A stretch of 64,000 bases of DNA from Chloracidobacterium sp. (GTDB lineage Bacteria > Acidobacteriota > Blastocatellia > Pyrinomonadales > Pyrinomonadaceae), in assembly GCA_016715795.1 (NCBI GenBank), contig JADJXP010000001.1, positions 496,001-560,000 of the forward strand, written 5' to 3'. How positions within the stretch are numbered: position 1 is the stretch's first letter; every line of letters starts with the position of its first letter. The notes beneath the pieces are model-generated. The model worked only from the letters and a program-made list of their open reading frames with translations, had not been told where the DNA came from and ran no database searches. The position numbers and the translations under genes were made by a program. Positions 27,272 to 36,409 of the stretch are shown here, piece after piece.

Positions 27272-30195
27272 ATGTCACGCAAATTTGTTCTTTATCAGAT
27301 TTATTTGTTACTGATCGCTATTTCGCTTGGTTTTCCAGTGACGGCCATTGCTCGCCCGGGCGATCTTGACCCGACATTCGGCGACGGCGGGATCGCCATC
27401 ACCAGAGGCAATAGTTTTAATCACCTAGATTCTGCGTACGCAATGGCAATCCAATCGGATGCCAAGATGGTCGTGGTCGGAGACGGCTACAGCGGTGGGC
27501 TGGGCTGGGATTTTGCGGTTGTCCGCTATAACGCGACCGGGTCGCTGGATCCGTCTTTCGGGGACAGGGGCATAGTTATTACCTCGCTCGGCGACTCCCA
27601 TGATGGTGCCCGTGCTGTAGCTATCCAGCCAGACGGCAAGATCGTTGTCGCAGGCTACAGCTCTGGCTCAGGCTCGGCGGTCGTTCGTTACAACCCAGAC
27701 GGTTCACTGGACACCTCGTTTAACGGCACCGGGATAATCAGAGCCTCGGCCGGCGGGGCGGCGGTCGCGATCCAGGCGGACGGTAAGATCGTCACGGCCG
27801 GCAGCAGCGGCGGCGGCTTTGCGATCCTACGTTACAACACGAACGGAACGCCCGACCTCTCACTTAACGGGACCGGCATGGTAACTACTCCGATCGGGAA
27901 TGTGAGCAGCGGCGCCACTTCTCTAAAGATACAGTCGGACGGCAAGATCGTCGCCGCCGGATCGAGTCGAGACGACGTCACAGGCAACAGTTTCGCCGTG
28001 GTCCGGTACACGACCTCCGGACACCTGGACACTACATTCAACGGGACAGGCAAGGCAACAACATCATTCGGGGATGCCTATGGGGGAGCTAGTGACCTGG
28101 CGTTTCAATGGGATGGCAAGATAGTCATCGTCGGTTCGACCGGAGCTCCGGGCACTGGCTATGACTTTGCATTTATTCGGTACGATTCGGACGGTTCGCT
28201 CGATGCCACATTTGGCGGCACCGGGAAGTTCACTATCCCAGTCGGGCCTTCCAGCGATTCTGCGCATTCGGTAGCGATCCAGGGCGACGGCAGTATCCTG
28301 GCTGCCGGCAGCAGCTTCTCAAGCGGCGGGAGTATTCCGAGCTCTTTTGCTGTGGTTCGGCTCAAACCGAACGGAGCGCTCGATACAACATTCAACGGGA
28401 CCGGTATAGTCCGCAACCCGACTTGCTGTCAGGCCTACGCCTCAGCAATGGCGGTCCAATCCGACGGCAAGATAGTGGTCGCGGGCGGCTTTGATGACCA
28501 ACTGTATGACTATTATGACTTTGTAGTTGTTCGCTATCAGGGCAACCATCTCCGCTCGAATGGCAAGATCGCATTTACGAGCGATCGCGACGGGAATAGC
28601 GAGATATACGTGATGGACCCTGACGGCAGCAACCAGACGCGGATCACTAACAACAATATTTTCGATGGACACGCCGCATGGTCGCGTGACGGCCGAAAGA
28701 TGGCCTTTATTAGCCAGAGAGAGACGGGAGGCTATGCTATTTTTCAGATGAACGCGGACGGAACGGATAAAACGGAGATCACCCCGGTGAATTACCAGCC
28801 GAGCAGCTTATTGAGCACCTCGTGGGGCATTAGTTGGTCGCCTGACGGCAACAGGCTCGTTTTTGCGGAGAGGGATTTCGTGGCGAACGAATGGCATATC
28901 TTCGTTGTAAATGCCGATGGTAGCAACCGAAGGTTCTTGACACGGGGCTGGGACCCGGCGTGGTCGCCCGACGGCACGAGGATACTCTCCGTCACGACAC
29001 GTGGATCGTCGTCGGCTGAAAGGATTCAAACAATTGGGCCTGATGGCACCGATCTTCGGATCTTACCCCCACTGCCGAACCAATTCAGATGGTACGAGGG
29101 CGTTTCATGGTCACCCACCGGCAGAGAGATCGCTGTGTCGGCAGAAAACTCCGCGAATCTGATCATGTTCATTCTGGATGCAGACGGCTCGAACGCGCGA
29201 GAATTTCACTGGCAATGCTCGCCCGTCGCTCCCGATGGATGCAGTAATGTCTTTTCACCATACTGGTCGCCCGACGGACACTCGATCGCTTTTGTTTACC
29301 CAAACCAGATCTACACAAAAAAGGTAGATGGCGGCGAACCGGAGCGGCTTACGACAAGCGGCCGGAATTTTGACCCGTCATGGCAGCCGATCATACCCCG
29401 CTCGGCTCTTGCCGATTTTGACGGAGATGGGCGGTCAGATATTTCTGTCTTTCGCCCTTCGGATGCAACTTGGTATCTCGACCAATCCGCTAACGGTTTC
29501 TCCTCCAGGCGGTTTGGTATATCGAGCGATAAGTTGACTCCAGCCGACTATGACGGCGATGGCAGAACAGACATTTCGGTCTTTCGCGACGGCGTCTGGT
29601 ATTGGCTAAACAGTTCTGACGGCAGTTTCCGGGGGAACCAGTTCGGGGTATCAGGTGATATTCCGATTCCCGCAGACTTTACTGGCGACGGACGGGCCGA
29701 ACTAGCTGTTTACCGAGACGGGATCTGGTGGTCGCTCGATCTAACAAACGGCCAGGTGGGCAGCTCCAATTCGGACTGCCATCTGACAAACCCGTCGTCG
29801 GGGACTATGATGGCGACGGGCGCGCTGATCAGGCGGTGTTTCGCGATGGCATCTGGCATTTGAACCGTTCATCCGCGGGTTACGAGGCAGCGCAGTTCGG
29901 TATCGCTACCGACCGCACTGTGCCCGCAGATTATGATGGCGACGGCAAAACCGACCTCGCAGTTTACAGGAACGGGACGTGGTACCTCCTTAAGACCAAT
30001 GATGGCTATGCAGACTTTCTGTTCGGGCTTGACACGGATATCCCGGTACCTGCTGACTACGACGGCGATGGAAGAGCCGACATTAGCGTTTGTCGAACTG
30101 GAAGTTGGTACATAGTCCAAAGCTCGAATGGGCAGCCATCCTATTATCAATTTGGGTTGGGGAGCGATGTCCCCATCGCGGGCAGGGCTCAATAG
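27272..30195 (+). CDS. Secreted delta-60 / PD40 / FG-GAP repeat protein, interrupted by a frameshift near 29755
   Basis: GGAGG at 27262-27266 selects ATG 27272. After a signal peptide (ending TAIAR) the first 400 residues are delta-60 repeats (units such as NPDGSLDTSFNGTGI and AIQPDGKIVVAGYSSG). Next come PD40 propeller blades (KIAFTSDRDGNSEIYVMDPD, WSPDGTRILS) from about 430 to 710, then six FG-GAP-like calcium units (D-x-D-G-D-G type). The frame opened at 27272 stops at 29863, but homology continues in the -1 frame from about 29757 (LQFGLPSDKPVVGDYDGDGR) to 30195. Loss of one G in the GTGGG stretch near 29755-29760 explains it. Probably a cell-surface or secreted protein; it ends SDVPIAGRAQ, like its neighbour. 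Confidence 0.85.
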
Positions 30196-30221
30196 CTACA
30201 GGCGACTATGTGATAAATACC

Positions 30222-30248
30222 GGCGGGCCGCATGTGCCCGCCGTTTTT
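30222..30248 (+). terminator. Rho-independent terminator, duplicate of the one at 20764
   Basis: Same GGCGGGC/GCCCGCC stem, same loop and same T run, and the identity extends 8 bases past the T run (30222-30256). Confidence 0.9.
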
Positions 30249-30290
30249 GTTATCGCGAGGCCTGTGCGTAGAATCTAGGTTTGTAGTCGT

Positions 30291-30977
30291 GTGAACCTGC
30301 CTAACTACATTACGCTTGGCCGCATCGTGATCGTGCCGCTGCTCGTGGTCGTGCTCCTTACGCCTGTGGCCGAGTATTGGTTTGGAATCGACGCTTATGC
30401 ACTTGCAATCGTGATCTTTCTGATCGCGGCGATCAGCGATATCTTTGACGGCCAACTCGCCCGCCGCCGCAAACAGGTATCGACGCTCGGCAAGTTTCTC
30501 GATCCCATCGCCGACAAGCTGCTCATATCAGCGGCATTGATCGTCCTTGTCGAGAAACACCTCGCCCCGTCGTGGGCCGTCGTCGTCATAATCGGACGCG
30601 AATTTATCATCACGGGCCTGCGTTCTGTCGCGGCCAGCGAGGGCATCGTCATACAGGCTCAGGGCATGGGCAAATTCAAAATGTGGGCCCAATGCGTCGC
30701 CATTGTTGCCCTGCTCGTAGCTGCAGCCAACGGCAATCCGCCCGTCTCGAACTTCGGTCTCGATTATCCCGCATTCTTCTGGCGCGTGCCCGAGGTGCAG
30801 GCGGCGTTTGCAAACCTCGCTCAATTCTCGCTCACCTCAAACGATTGGAAGGTCTTTGGCTATCTCGTCGGCCGCGGCGCTCTCTGGGTGTCGGTCATCA
30901 CGGCTCTTTGGTCGATGTACGGCTACTTCGCCTACTTCCTGCGTGCTCGTTCTGCCGAGAGGACACCTTCAACCTGA
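30291..30977 (+). CDS. pgsA: CDP-diacylglycerol-glycerol-3-phosphate 3-phosphatidyltransferase
   Basis: PgsA makes phosphatidylglycerol phosphate, the first committed step to phosphatidylglycerol and cardiolipin. The 228-residue product (GTG start, MNLPNYITLGRI) holds the CDP-alcohol phosphotransferase motif D-x2-D-G-x2-A-R-x8-G-x3-D-x3-D, seen as SDIFDGQLARR followed by LGKFLDPIADK. It has about five to six hydrophobic helices. It is longer than many homologues because of a loop near 150-180 (NGNPPVSNFGLDYPAFFW). It stands alone on the plus strand after a terminator. Confidence 0.93.
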   Translation: MNLPNYITLGRIVIVPLLVVVLLTPVAEYWFGIDAYALAIVIFLIAAISDIFDGQLARRRKQVSTLGKFLDPIADKLLISAALIVLVEKHLAPSWAVVVIIGREFIITGLRSVAASEGIVIQAQGMGKFKMWAQCVAIVALLVAAANGNPPVSNFGLDYPAFFWRVPEVQAAFANLAQFSLTSNDWKVFGYLVGRGALWVSVITALWSMYGYFAYFLRARSAERTPST

Positions 30978-31039
30978 CCGATTCGCCCTTCATTCTGACC
31001 GAATTCGTTCCATCGGCCCGGCCCGAACCTACTGACTTC

Positions 31040-31139
31040 TCAATATTTTACAGATTCCACGGTGTGGCACGCTATTTGAGAGTGCATTGGCGGCGGAACC
31101 CGTGCGTCCGCCAGAATATTGATCCGGTCCGAGTGCCAC
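31040..31139 (+). promoter_or_regulatory. Structured leader upstream of the HD-GYP/GGDEF gene
   Basis: TCAATATT (31040) can pair with AATATTGA (31115), and TGGCGG (31088) with CCGCCA (31108). GTGGCAC (31064) can pair with GTGCCAC (31133) across that helix, giving a pseudoknot or alternative fold. It ends about 30 bases before the start codon. It does not match a riboswitch class I know. Confidence 0.4.
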
Positions 31140-31169
31140 AGGACGGCAGGCAGCGTCCTTGAGAGACCA

Positions 31170-33131
31170 ATGAGAATCTCGTCAATCGCCCCGAACGGAA
31201 TTTCTCGAAGCGTGATAGCCACGGGTATCGTCGGCATCGCGATCTTTAGCGCACTCATCGCCTACTTCGGCCCGGAGATCCTGTATTTCCTCTTACCGCT
31301 TTGTGCCGGGATGGCGCTCGCCTATCGTTTGCATGTCATTCGCCTTGCGGAAAAGACCAAGGCGATCGCCGAGGCCAGCCGCATCCATCTCGCAACGGTC
31401 GAAGCATTGGCCACAGCAATCGACGCACGCGATCAGGTCGGCGTCGGCCACGTTCGCCGCACACGCATCTACGCCGTTGGCATCGGCCGAATTCTCGGCC
31501 TGTCAGAGAGCGACCTCGAAGCCCTCCGAACCGGCGCATTGCTCCATGACATTGGCAAGCTCGCCGTTCCCGACCACATACTGAATAAGCCGGGCGACCT
31601 CACGCCGGCCGAACTTGAAAAGACAAAGATCCATTCCGATGTCGGCGCGTCAATCCTCGAAAAGGTCGGCTTTGACCATCCCGTCGTCCCGACCGTCAGG
31701 TATCACCACGAATGTTGGGATGGGAGCGGCTATCCAGCCGGTCTTAAGGGCGAAGATATTCCGATAACGGCTAGGATCTTGTCCGTTGCAGATGCTTTCG
31801 ACACCATGCGGGGAGCAAGGCCGTATCGATCCGGCCTTCCGCGTGAAGACGCCCGCAAGGCGATCCAAAATGAGTCAGGCAAGCGTTTTGATCCGCTCGT
31901 TGTTTCAACACTGTTGCGGCACCTGACGGCGTTTGAGGCAGAACTGGCCGCTGAAGGCCTCACCTATGGTGACGAACAGGACGTCGCTGCCGCGAGTGGA
32001 CCGCAGTGCTTTGTCGAACAGATAAAACTTGCCAATCGAGAGGTATTCAGCCTCTATGAACTCGCGCGCGAGTTTGGTTCGCGCGTCACACTCGAGCAGA
32101 CGCTGACTCTGTTTACCGAGAAGGTCTCGGAGTTTGTTCCTTTCGACACTTGTGCCGTATATTTGCCCGACCCCGAGCGCACGATCGCAACGGCCGTGCA
32201 TGCCCAAGGCCATGCGGCGAATGCGATGCTCTCACGGCAACTGCGAATCGGGCAGGGCGTCTCTGGCTTCGTAATGCGATCGAGCGAGGCTGCATACAAT
32301 GTCGATCCCGATCTGGACTTTTCTTACTCTCAGGTTGAACTCGCCGGCTGCTACTCGACGATCGCATCCGTGCCGCTAGTTGCCGACGATGAGCTGATCG
32401 GTGCTATCACGCTTTACTCCGCTGACCTCGAAGAATACGGCGAAGAGCACATTCGATTGCTCGAAACGATATCCCGCATCGCGTCAGATGCCATCAGCAA
32501 ATCACTTAAACACAGCGAGACAAAACGCTACGCCCTCACCGATCCGATGACGGGCCTGCCCAACGCACGCAGCCTGCAAATGCAGTTTGAGAAAGAGGTT
32601 GCCCGTGCCAGCCGTAACAACAACGGCTTTCAGCTCCTTATGCTCGACCTCGACGGCTTTAAGCTGGTGAATGATAATTTTGGCCACAAGGTCGGCGACC
32701 AGATGCTTCGTGAGGTCGGCAGGGTGATCAAAGAGCAGCTTCGCGACTACGACTTTCTAGCGCGATACGGCGGTGACGAGTTTGTCGCGCTCGTCCCCGA
32801 GACATCGGCTGAGGACGTGGCAGACCTCTGCGACCGCATCGAGCAGGCCGTGTTGGAATTTCGTCTCACTGCGAACGGCAGAGAAGCATCGGTCGGTGTC
32901 AGCCTGGGCGGTGCCAGCTACACGCGCGGCGGCGAGACCTTTGACCAGATGATCATCGCTGCCGACAAAGCGATGTACAATCGAAAAATGATGCGCAAGA
33001 AATTCACCGTCGCGCGGAGCATCGCTCGGGTAGGCGAAACTGCGGCCACTCAAGGCCGCAATGTCAGCTCCGGCAGCCTCATCGTGGAACTTGATGAGCG
33101 TCACGTCGTTGCCTCCGACGCCGTCAACTAA
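31170..33131 (+). CDS. HD-GYP - GAF - GGDEF cyclic di-GMP signalling protein
   Basis: The 653-residue product (ATG 31170; an upstream GTG at 31119 is possible) starts with two hydrophobic helices (about 15-60). It continues with an HD-GYP phosphodiesterase domain containing LLHDIGKLAVPDHILNKPG and YHHECWDGSGYP, then a GAF-like sensory domain (about 270-450, FVPFDTCAVYLPD; GQGVSGFVMRS), and a GGDEF cyclase domain (TDPMTGLPNARSL; ARYGGDEFVAL). Both enzymatic signatures look intact, so the protein could both make and degrade cyclic di-GMP. The PilZ proteins at 11.6-13.2 kb are possible receivers. Its stop overlaps that of the convergent Omp85 gene. Confidence 0.92.
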   Translation: MRISSIAPNGISRSVIATGIVGIAIFSALIAYFGPEILYFLLPLCAGMALAYRLHVIRLAEKTKAIAEASRIHLATVEALATAIDARDQVGVGHVRRTRIYAVGIGRILGLSESDLEALRTGALLHDIGKLAVPDHILNKPGDLTPAELEKTKIHSDVGASILEKVGFDHPVVPTVRYHHECWDGSGYPAGLKGEDIPITARILSVADAFDTMRGARPYRSGLPREDARKAIQNESGKRFDPLVVSTLLRHLTAFEAELAAEGLTYGDEQDVAAASGPQCFVEQIKLANREVFSLYELAREFGSRVTLEQTLTLFTEKVSEFVPFDTCAVYLPDPERTIATAVHAQGHAANAMLSRQLRIGQGVSGFVMRSSEAAYNVDPDLDFSYSQVELAGCYSTIASVPLVADDELIGAITLYSADLEEYGEEHIRLLETISRIASDAISKSLKHSETKRYALTDPMTGLPNARSLQMQFEKEVARASRNNNGFQLLMLDLDGFKLVNDNFGHKVGDQMLREVGRVIKEQLRDYDFLARYGGDEFVALVPETSAEDVADLCDRIEQAVLEFRLTANGREASVGVSLGGASYTRGGETFDQMIIAADKAMYNRKMMRKKFTVARSIARVGETAATQGRNVSSGSLIVELDERHVVASDAVN

Positions 33132-34582
33132 AAGGCTTGCGAAAATCGAAAGTGAAAGTGGCCCTGTTTTAGCCGATAGTCTGTCGGCGGCCCCATCGTC
33201 TGCGGAATAAGGAACGTCGGCGGATTTAGCAGATACCCGTAATCAACGCCAAACTCACCGCCTACGGGCGTCTTAACTCGCAGGCCGAGGCCCGCCGAAT
33301 GCGTCCAAAATGCCCTCTGATTGTATCCGGCGATGTCGCCGGGAGCGATGTCGGAACGCCTAAATATATCACTCGCCTTTCTAAACACATTTCCGCCGTC
33401 ATAAAAGGGCACCGCTCTAATCGACTTCGTCAGTGGTATCCGCGCTTCGAGATTCAACACCGCTATTGCGTTGCCACCGAAAGGGACCGTAAACGGATCG
33501 AGAAACACCTCTTGTCCGCTGCTGTTAAAGAACCTGCCGGTCGGGACAATGACAACCCGCGGCCCGGCCTCTTCGAAATCGAAGCCTCGCAGAGTGTTTG
33601 CTCCGCCGGCGAAGAACCGCTCACTAATTGGCAGCAGCCCATTCAGGAACGCGAAAGGTGATCCTGTGTATCGATCGCCGCCTTTGAAAACACGCCCAGC
33701 CCCAAAGATGCCTCGCGCTGCCAAAGTCGTCCGTTTGACCGTGTAATAGTGATTGTAACTGACCTGAAACTTCTGGAACCCGACGTTCGCCCCCAAGACC
33801 GGGATCGATATGTTGTAATCCGCCGTGAGATAGTCGCCATTCGTCGGATCTGATGCGTTGTAACGGCATTTGTCGGTCGGCTCTCCCTTGTCGATGAGCT
33901 CGAGCAGCGAATACTTCACTGCACAGTTCCGCCTGGTGTCACGAACAAATGTAGCCCCAAAACCCGAGATCCGATTTTGCGCATCAGGCCTGAGAAGGTC
34001 CTTTATCAACAAGCTTTCGATGTTGTAAAGCCTGACATCCTCAAATCGATACCGCACAAAGAGTATGCTGCGATCCTTGCGGCTGATGGTGCGGCTCGTC
34101 TCAGCCGAAAAGGCGGCCCGGTTGATCGTAGGACTGCCAACCTTGCGGCCAAATTCGTCAATGGGATTGCCATTCTTGTCCACACGCTGGACGATCCCGA
34201 AAGTGCCTCGATCGAAGGCCGATCTGAAGAACCGAGTCACCGTCGTATCGCGTTGATACTGCAGCGAGAGCGTCAGGGGCGCGAATCGCTTGCGTCCGTC
34301 AGGAATAAAGCGAGGGTTGATCACGTCAAATTGGACGAGCTGCTGGCGTTGGCTCACTTTTACACGGGTGCCGCCCTGCCACAGCTTGCCAAACAGGTTG
34401 ACATGGCGAATGTCAAAAAATCCGCTAAGGCCAAGGTCGGTCGAGAAGCCTCCGCCGAATGACATTAGCCTTGGCGGCTGTTCCTCGACACTGACCAATA
34501 CGTCCGAGATGCGATTCCCGCTAGCATCCTCGCCTGCGGGCTGCCGGCTTGATCGCGACACGCGAAAAGGCATCAGTGCCAT
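33128..34582 (-). CDS. Omp85/TamA-like beta-barrel (C-terminal part, separated by frameshift)
   Basis: This frame encodes the 16-strand-type barrel of an Omp85 protein: the entry region RLMSFGGGFSTDLGLSGFFD and DIRHVNLFGKLWQGG, the conserved lid-loop region FFAGGANTLRGFDFEEAGPR, VPFGGNAIAVLNLEARIPL, FYDGGNVF, and the C-terminal strand ending FHFRFSQAF with terminal Phe. It lacks its own signal peptide or POTRA domains; these are in the overlapping upstream ORF. A single extra base near 34548 separates the two. Removing it joins ...VAIKP to QPAGEDASGNRISDVL smoothly. Confidence 0.88.
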   Translation of the reverse strand: MALMPFRVSRSSRQPAGEDASGNRISDVLVSVEEQPPRLMSFGGGFSTDLGLSGFFDIRHVNLFGKLWQGGTRVKVSQRQQLVQFDVINPRFIPDGRKRFAPLTLSLQYQRDTTVTRFFRSAFDRGTFGIVQRVDKNGNPIDEFGRKVGSPTINRAAFSAETSRTISRKDRSILFVRYRFEDVRLYNIESLLIKDLLRPDAQNRISGFGATFVRDTRRNCAVKYSLLELIDKGEPTDKCRYNASDPTNGDYLTADYNISIPVLGANVGFQKFQVSYNHYYTVKRTTLAARGIFGAGRVFKGGDRYTGSPFAFLNGLLPISERFFAGGANTLRGFDFEEAGPRVVIVPTGRFFNSSGQEVFLDPFTVPFGGNAIAVLNLEARIPLTKSIRAVPFYDGGNVFRKASDIFRRSDIAPGDIAGYNQRAFWTHSAGLGLRVKTPVGGEFGVDYGYLLNPPTFLIPQTMGPPTDYRLKQGHFHFRFSQAF

Positions 34583-36401
34583 AAAGATTCTGCTCGCTCG
34601 TGTATATATCCGGCGAACGAAGCAGTTCGCCCTCGCTCAATGCGAGCGTTTTCATCACGGCATCGCGTTCAGTCTTTTCGTTACCATCGATCAGGATGCG
34701 GCCGATCACGACCTTTTGTCCTTCGTTCTCAACCTTGAACTCAACGCCGACATCACGCTGCGATCCGGACGAACGGACCGGCAGATCGGTTACCGATGAC
34801 GTCACGCGAGCATCAAAGTATCCTCGCGCTGAGTAAAGCTGTGACAGCTTCCTGACCGCGTTGCGGACCCTCGCCCGCGAGTAGTTGGCTCCGACAAGCT
34901 GATGCAGCACCGCAGTCAGATCATCGGTCGGGACGGCTGAATTTCCGGTAATCCTGACATCTGTCACGACCGATGGCATTCCTTCCTCGACAACGAACGT
35001 GATAATGAGCTCCTCTCCTTCCGGAGATACGCCCTGCGTGGCCCGCACCTCAGCGTCGCGATAGCCGAGTTCGGCCATGATCGTCCGGATGGTCGACGCA
35101 TCCTCCTCCAGGATGGCCTCGCTCGTATAGCCGCGTCCGTAGCCAAGATAAGGGATGATACCGAGCGCATTTGCCTCCTGCGAAGCAAGGACGCTGCTCA
35201 CGTCGTCGATCGTTATCGCGTCTGTCCCGCGAATGCGTAACTTATTGAGCGACAACCGGCGGTTAAGATCAACGCGGTATCGGACAGTGATCTGGCGGCC
35301 CGTGAGGTCCTCGCCGCCCAGGAATGAACAAAGGAACTCTGTATCGTTTGGGATCGGATTGTCTTCGTTATCGAGAAGCTGCGGCGTCGCCGAACATACC
35401 GAAACTACATCAGCAAAGAAATATCCCTGTTCCTGATAATAGTTTTCGAGCCGTCGTTCGCCCTCGATGATCGCGGAAAAGTCGAGGGTTCCCTCGCTTC
35501 GGATCGGCAGCAGCCGGGCCTCGGTGCCGTGGCTGATCTTTTCTTTTTCGGTATCGACAAGGACCTCGACCTTTGGCCCCACCTTCCCGCCAAGGCTGAC
35601 CGCGACGGTGTTGCTATCGTCGTCAAACACCACACGTGGTTCATCAAGCATCGGCGACAAGAGATCTGCCTGGCGGAGCACTCTCTTGATCATTCCAACA
35701 TCAGTTGTCAAACGTTCGCGCGAGTACAGCCCGCCCGGCTTCAACCGAAATGCGTTGGCGTCGACCGGTTTCTCGAGGCCATTGATATTTATCTCGAAGC
35801 GTTCGACTCTTGCCTGCGGACCGGGCGTAACCTGAAAGACGACCGCAATCTGGCCGGCCTGAGCTGCTGGCTGCCGCTCGAATGTCACCGCCGAGCGAAA
35901 GAAGCCTCGCTCACGCAAAAAGGCGAGGATCTCGTCCGCATTATTCTGGAGCGCCTGCTCGGTAACCACCGATCCGGCCGTCAGAATGTTCAGCTTGAAT
36001 CGTAATTCCTGCTCTGTTACCTTGTCACCGATCGAGTCCGCCACGTAGATCGAGACGCGCGACGCCTGTGTCTTCATCCGCAAGTCGAATGTCAACCTGA
36101 CATCGCCCGCGGTATCGGTCTCGGCCGACACGGAGATCGAGTTGATCGTCCGCGCGCGTGAATAGAGCTCTTCGATCGCTTCGCGGATCCGCGGTGTTGA
36201 GTAGGCGGGCCCAAGCGCTTCCGTAACGATATCGGTATATTCCTTGACCTGACGAGCAGCCGGATCGACGCCCGGTATTACGACCGCCACCTTGGACAGT
36301 CGGCGTTTCTCAAATTGGCCTTGCGCTCTGACGATCGATGCTCCTGCCGCAACAACAAATGCGAGCAGAAGAGCAACGTAGATATACTTTCTCGTCCGCA
36401 T
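34521..36401 (-). CDS. Omp85/TamA-like protein, signal peptide and POTRA domains (N-terminal part)
   Basis: Omp85-family proteins insert or assemble outer-membrane proteins, with periplasmic POTRA domains and a membrane barrel. This part has a signal peptide (about 1-26), then about five POTRA-like units (for example VERFEININGLEKPVDANAF, LSLNKLRIRGTDAITIDDVS, VTDVRITGNSAVPTDDLTAV, QKVVIGRILIDGNEKTERDA), and ends out of frame at RVAIKPAARRRGC. It lies 8 bp after tamB in an apparent ribBA-tamB-Omp85 operon, so TamA is the likely role rather than BamA. An intact gene would span 33128-36401. Confidence 0.9.
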   Translation of the reverse strand: MRTRKYIYVALLLAFVVAAGASIVRAQGQFEKRRLSKVAVVIPGVDPAARQVKEYTDIVTEALGPAYSTPRIREAIEELYSRARTINSISVSAETDTAGDVRLTFDLRMKTQASRVSIYVADSIGDKVTEQELRFKLNILTAGSVVTEQALQNNADEILAFLRERGFFRSAVTFERQPAAQAGQIAVVFQVTPGPQARVERFEININGLEKPVDANAFRLKPGGLYSRERLTTDVGMIKRVLRQADLLSPMLDEPRVVFDDDSNTVAVSLGGKVGPKVEVLVDTEKEKISHGTEARLLPIRSEGTLDFSAIIEGERRLENYYQEQGYFFADVVSVCSATPQLLDNEDNPIPNDTEFLCSFLGGEDLTGRQITVRYRVDLNRRLSLNKLRIRGTDAITIDDVSSVLASQEANALGIIPYLGYGRGYTSEAILEEDASTIRTIMAELGYRDAEVRATQGVSPEGEELIITFVVEEGMPSVVTDVRITGNSAVPTDDLTAVLHQLVGANYSRARVRNAVRKLSQLYSARGYFDARVTSSVTDLPVRSSGSQRDVGVEFKVENEGQKVVIGRILIDGNEKTERDAVMKTLALSEGELLRSPDIYTSEQNLYGTDAFSRVAIKPAARRRGC

Positions 36402-36409
36402 TCGCGTAC

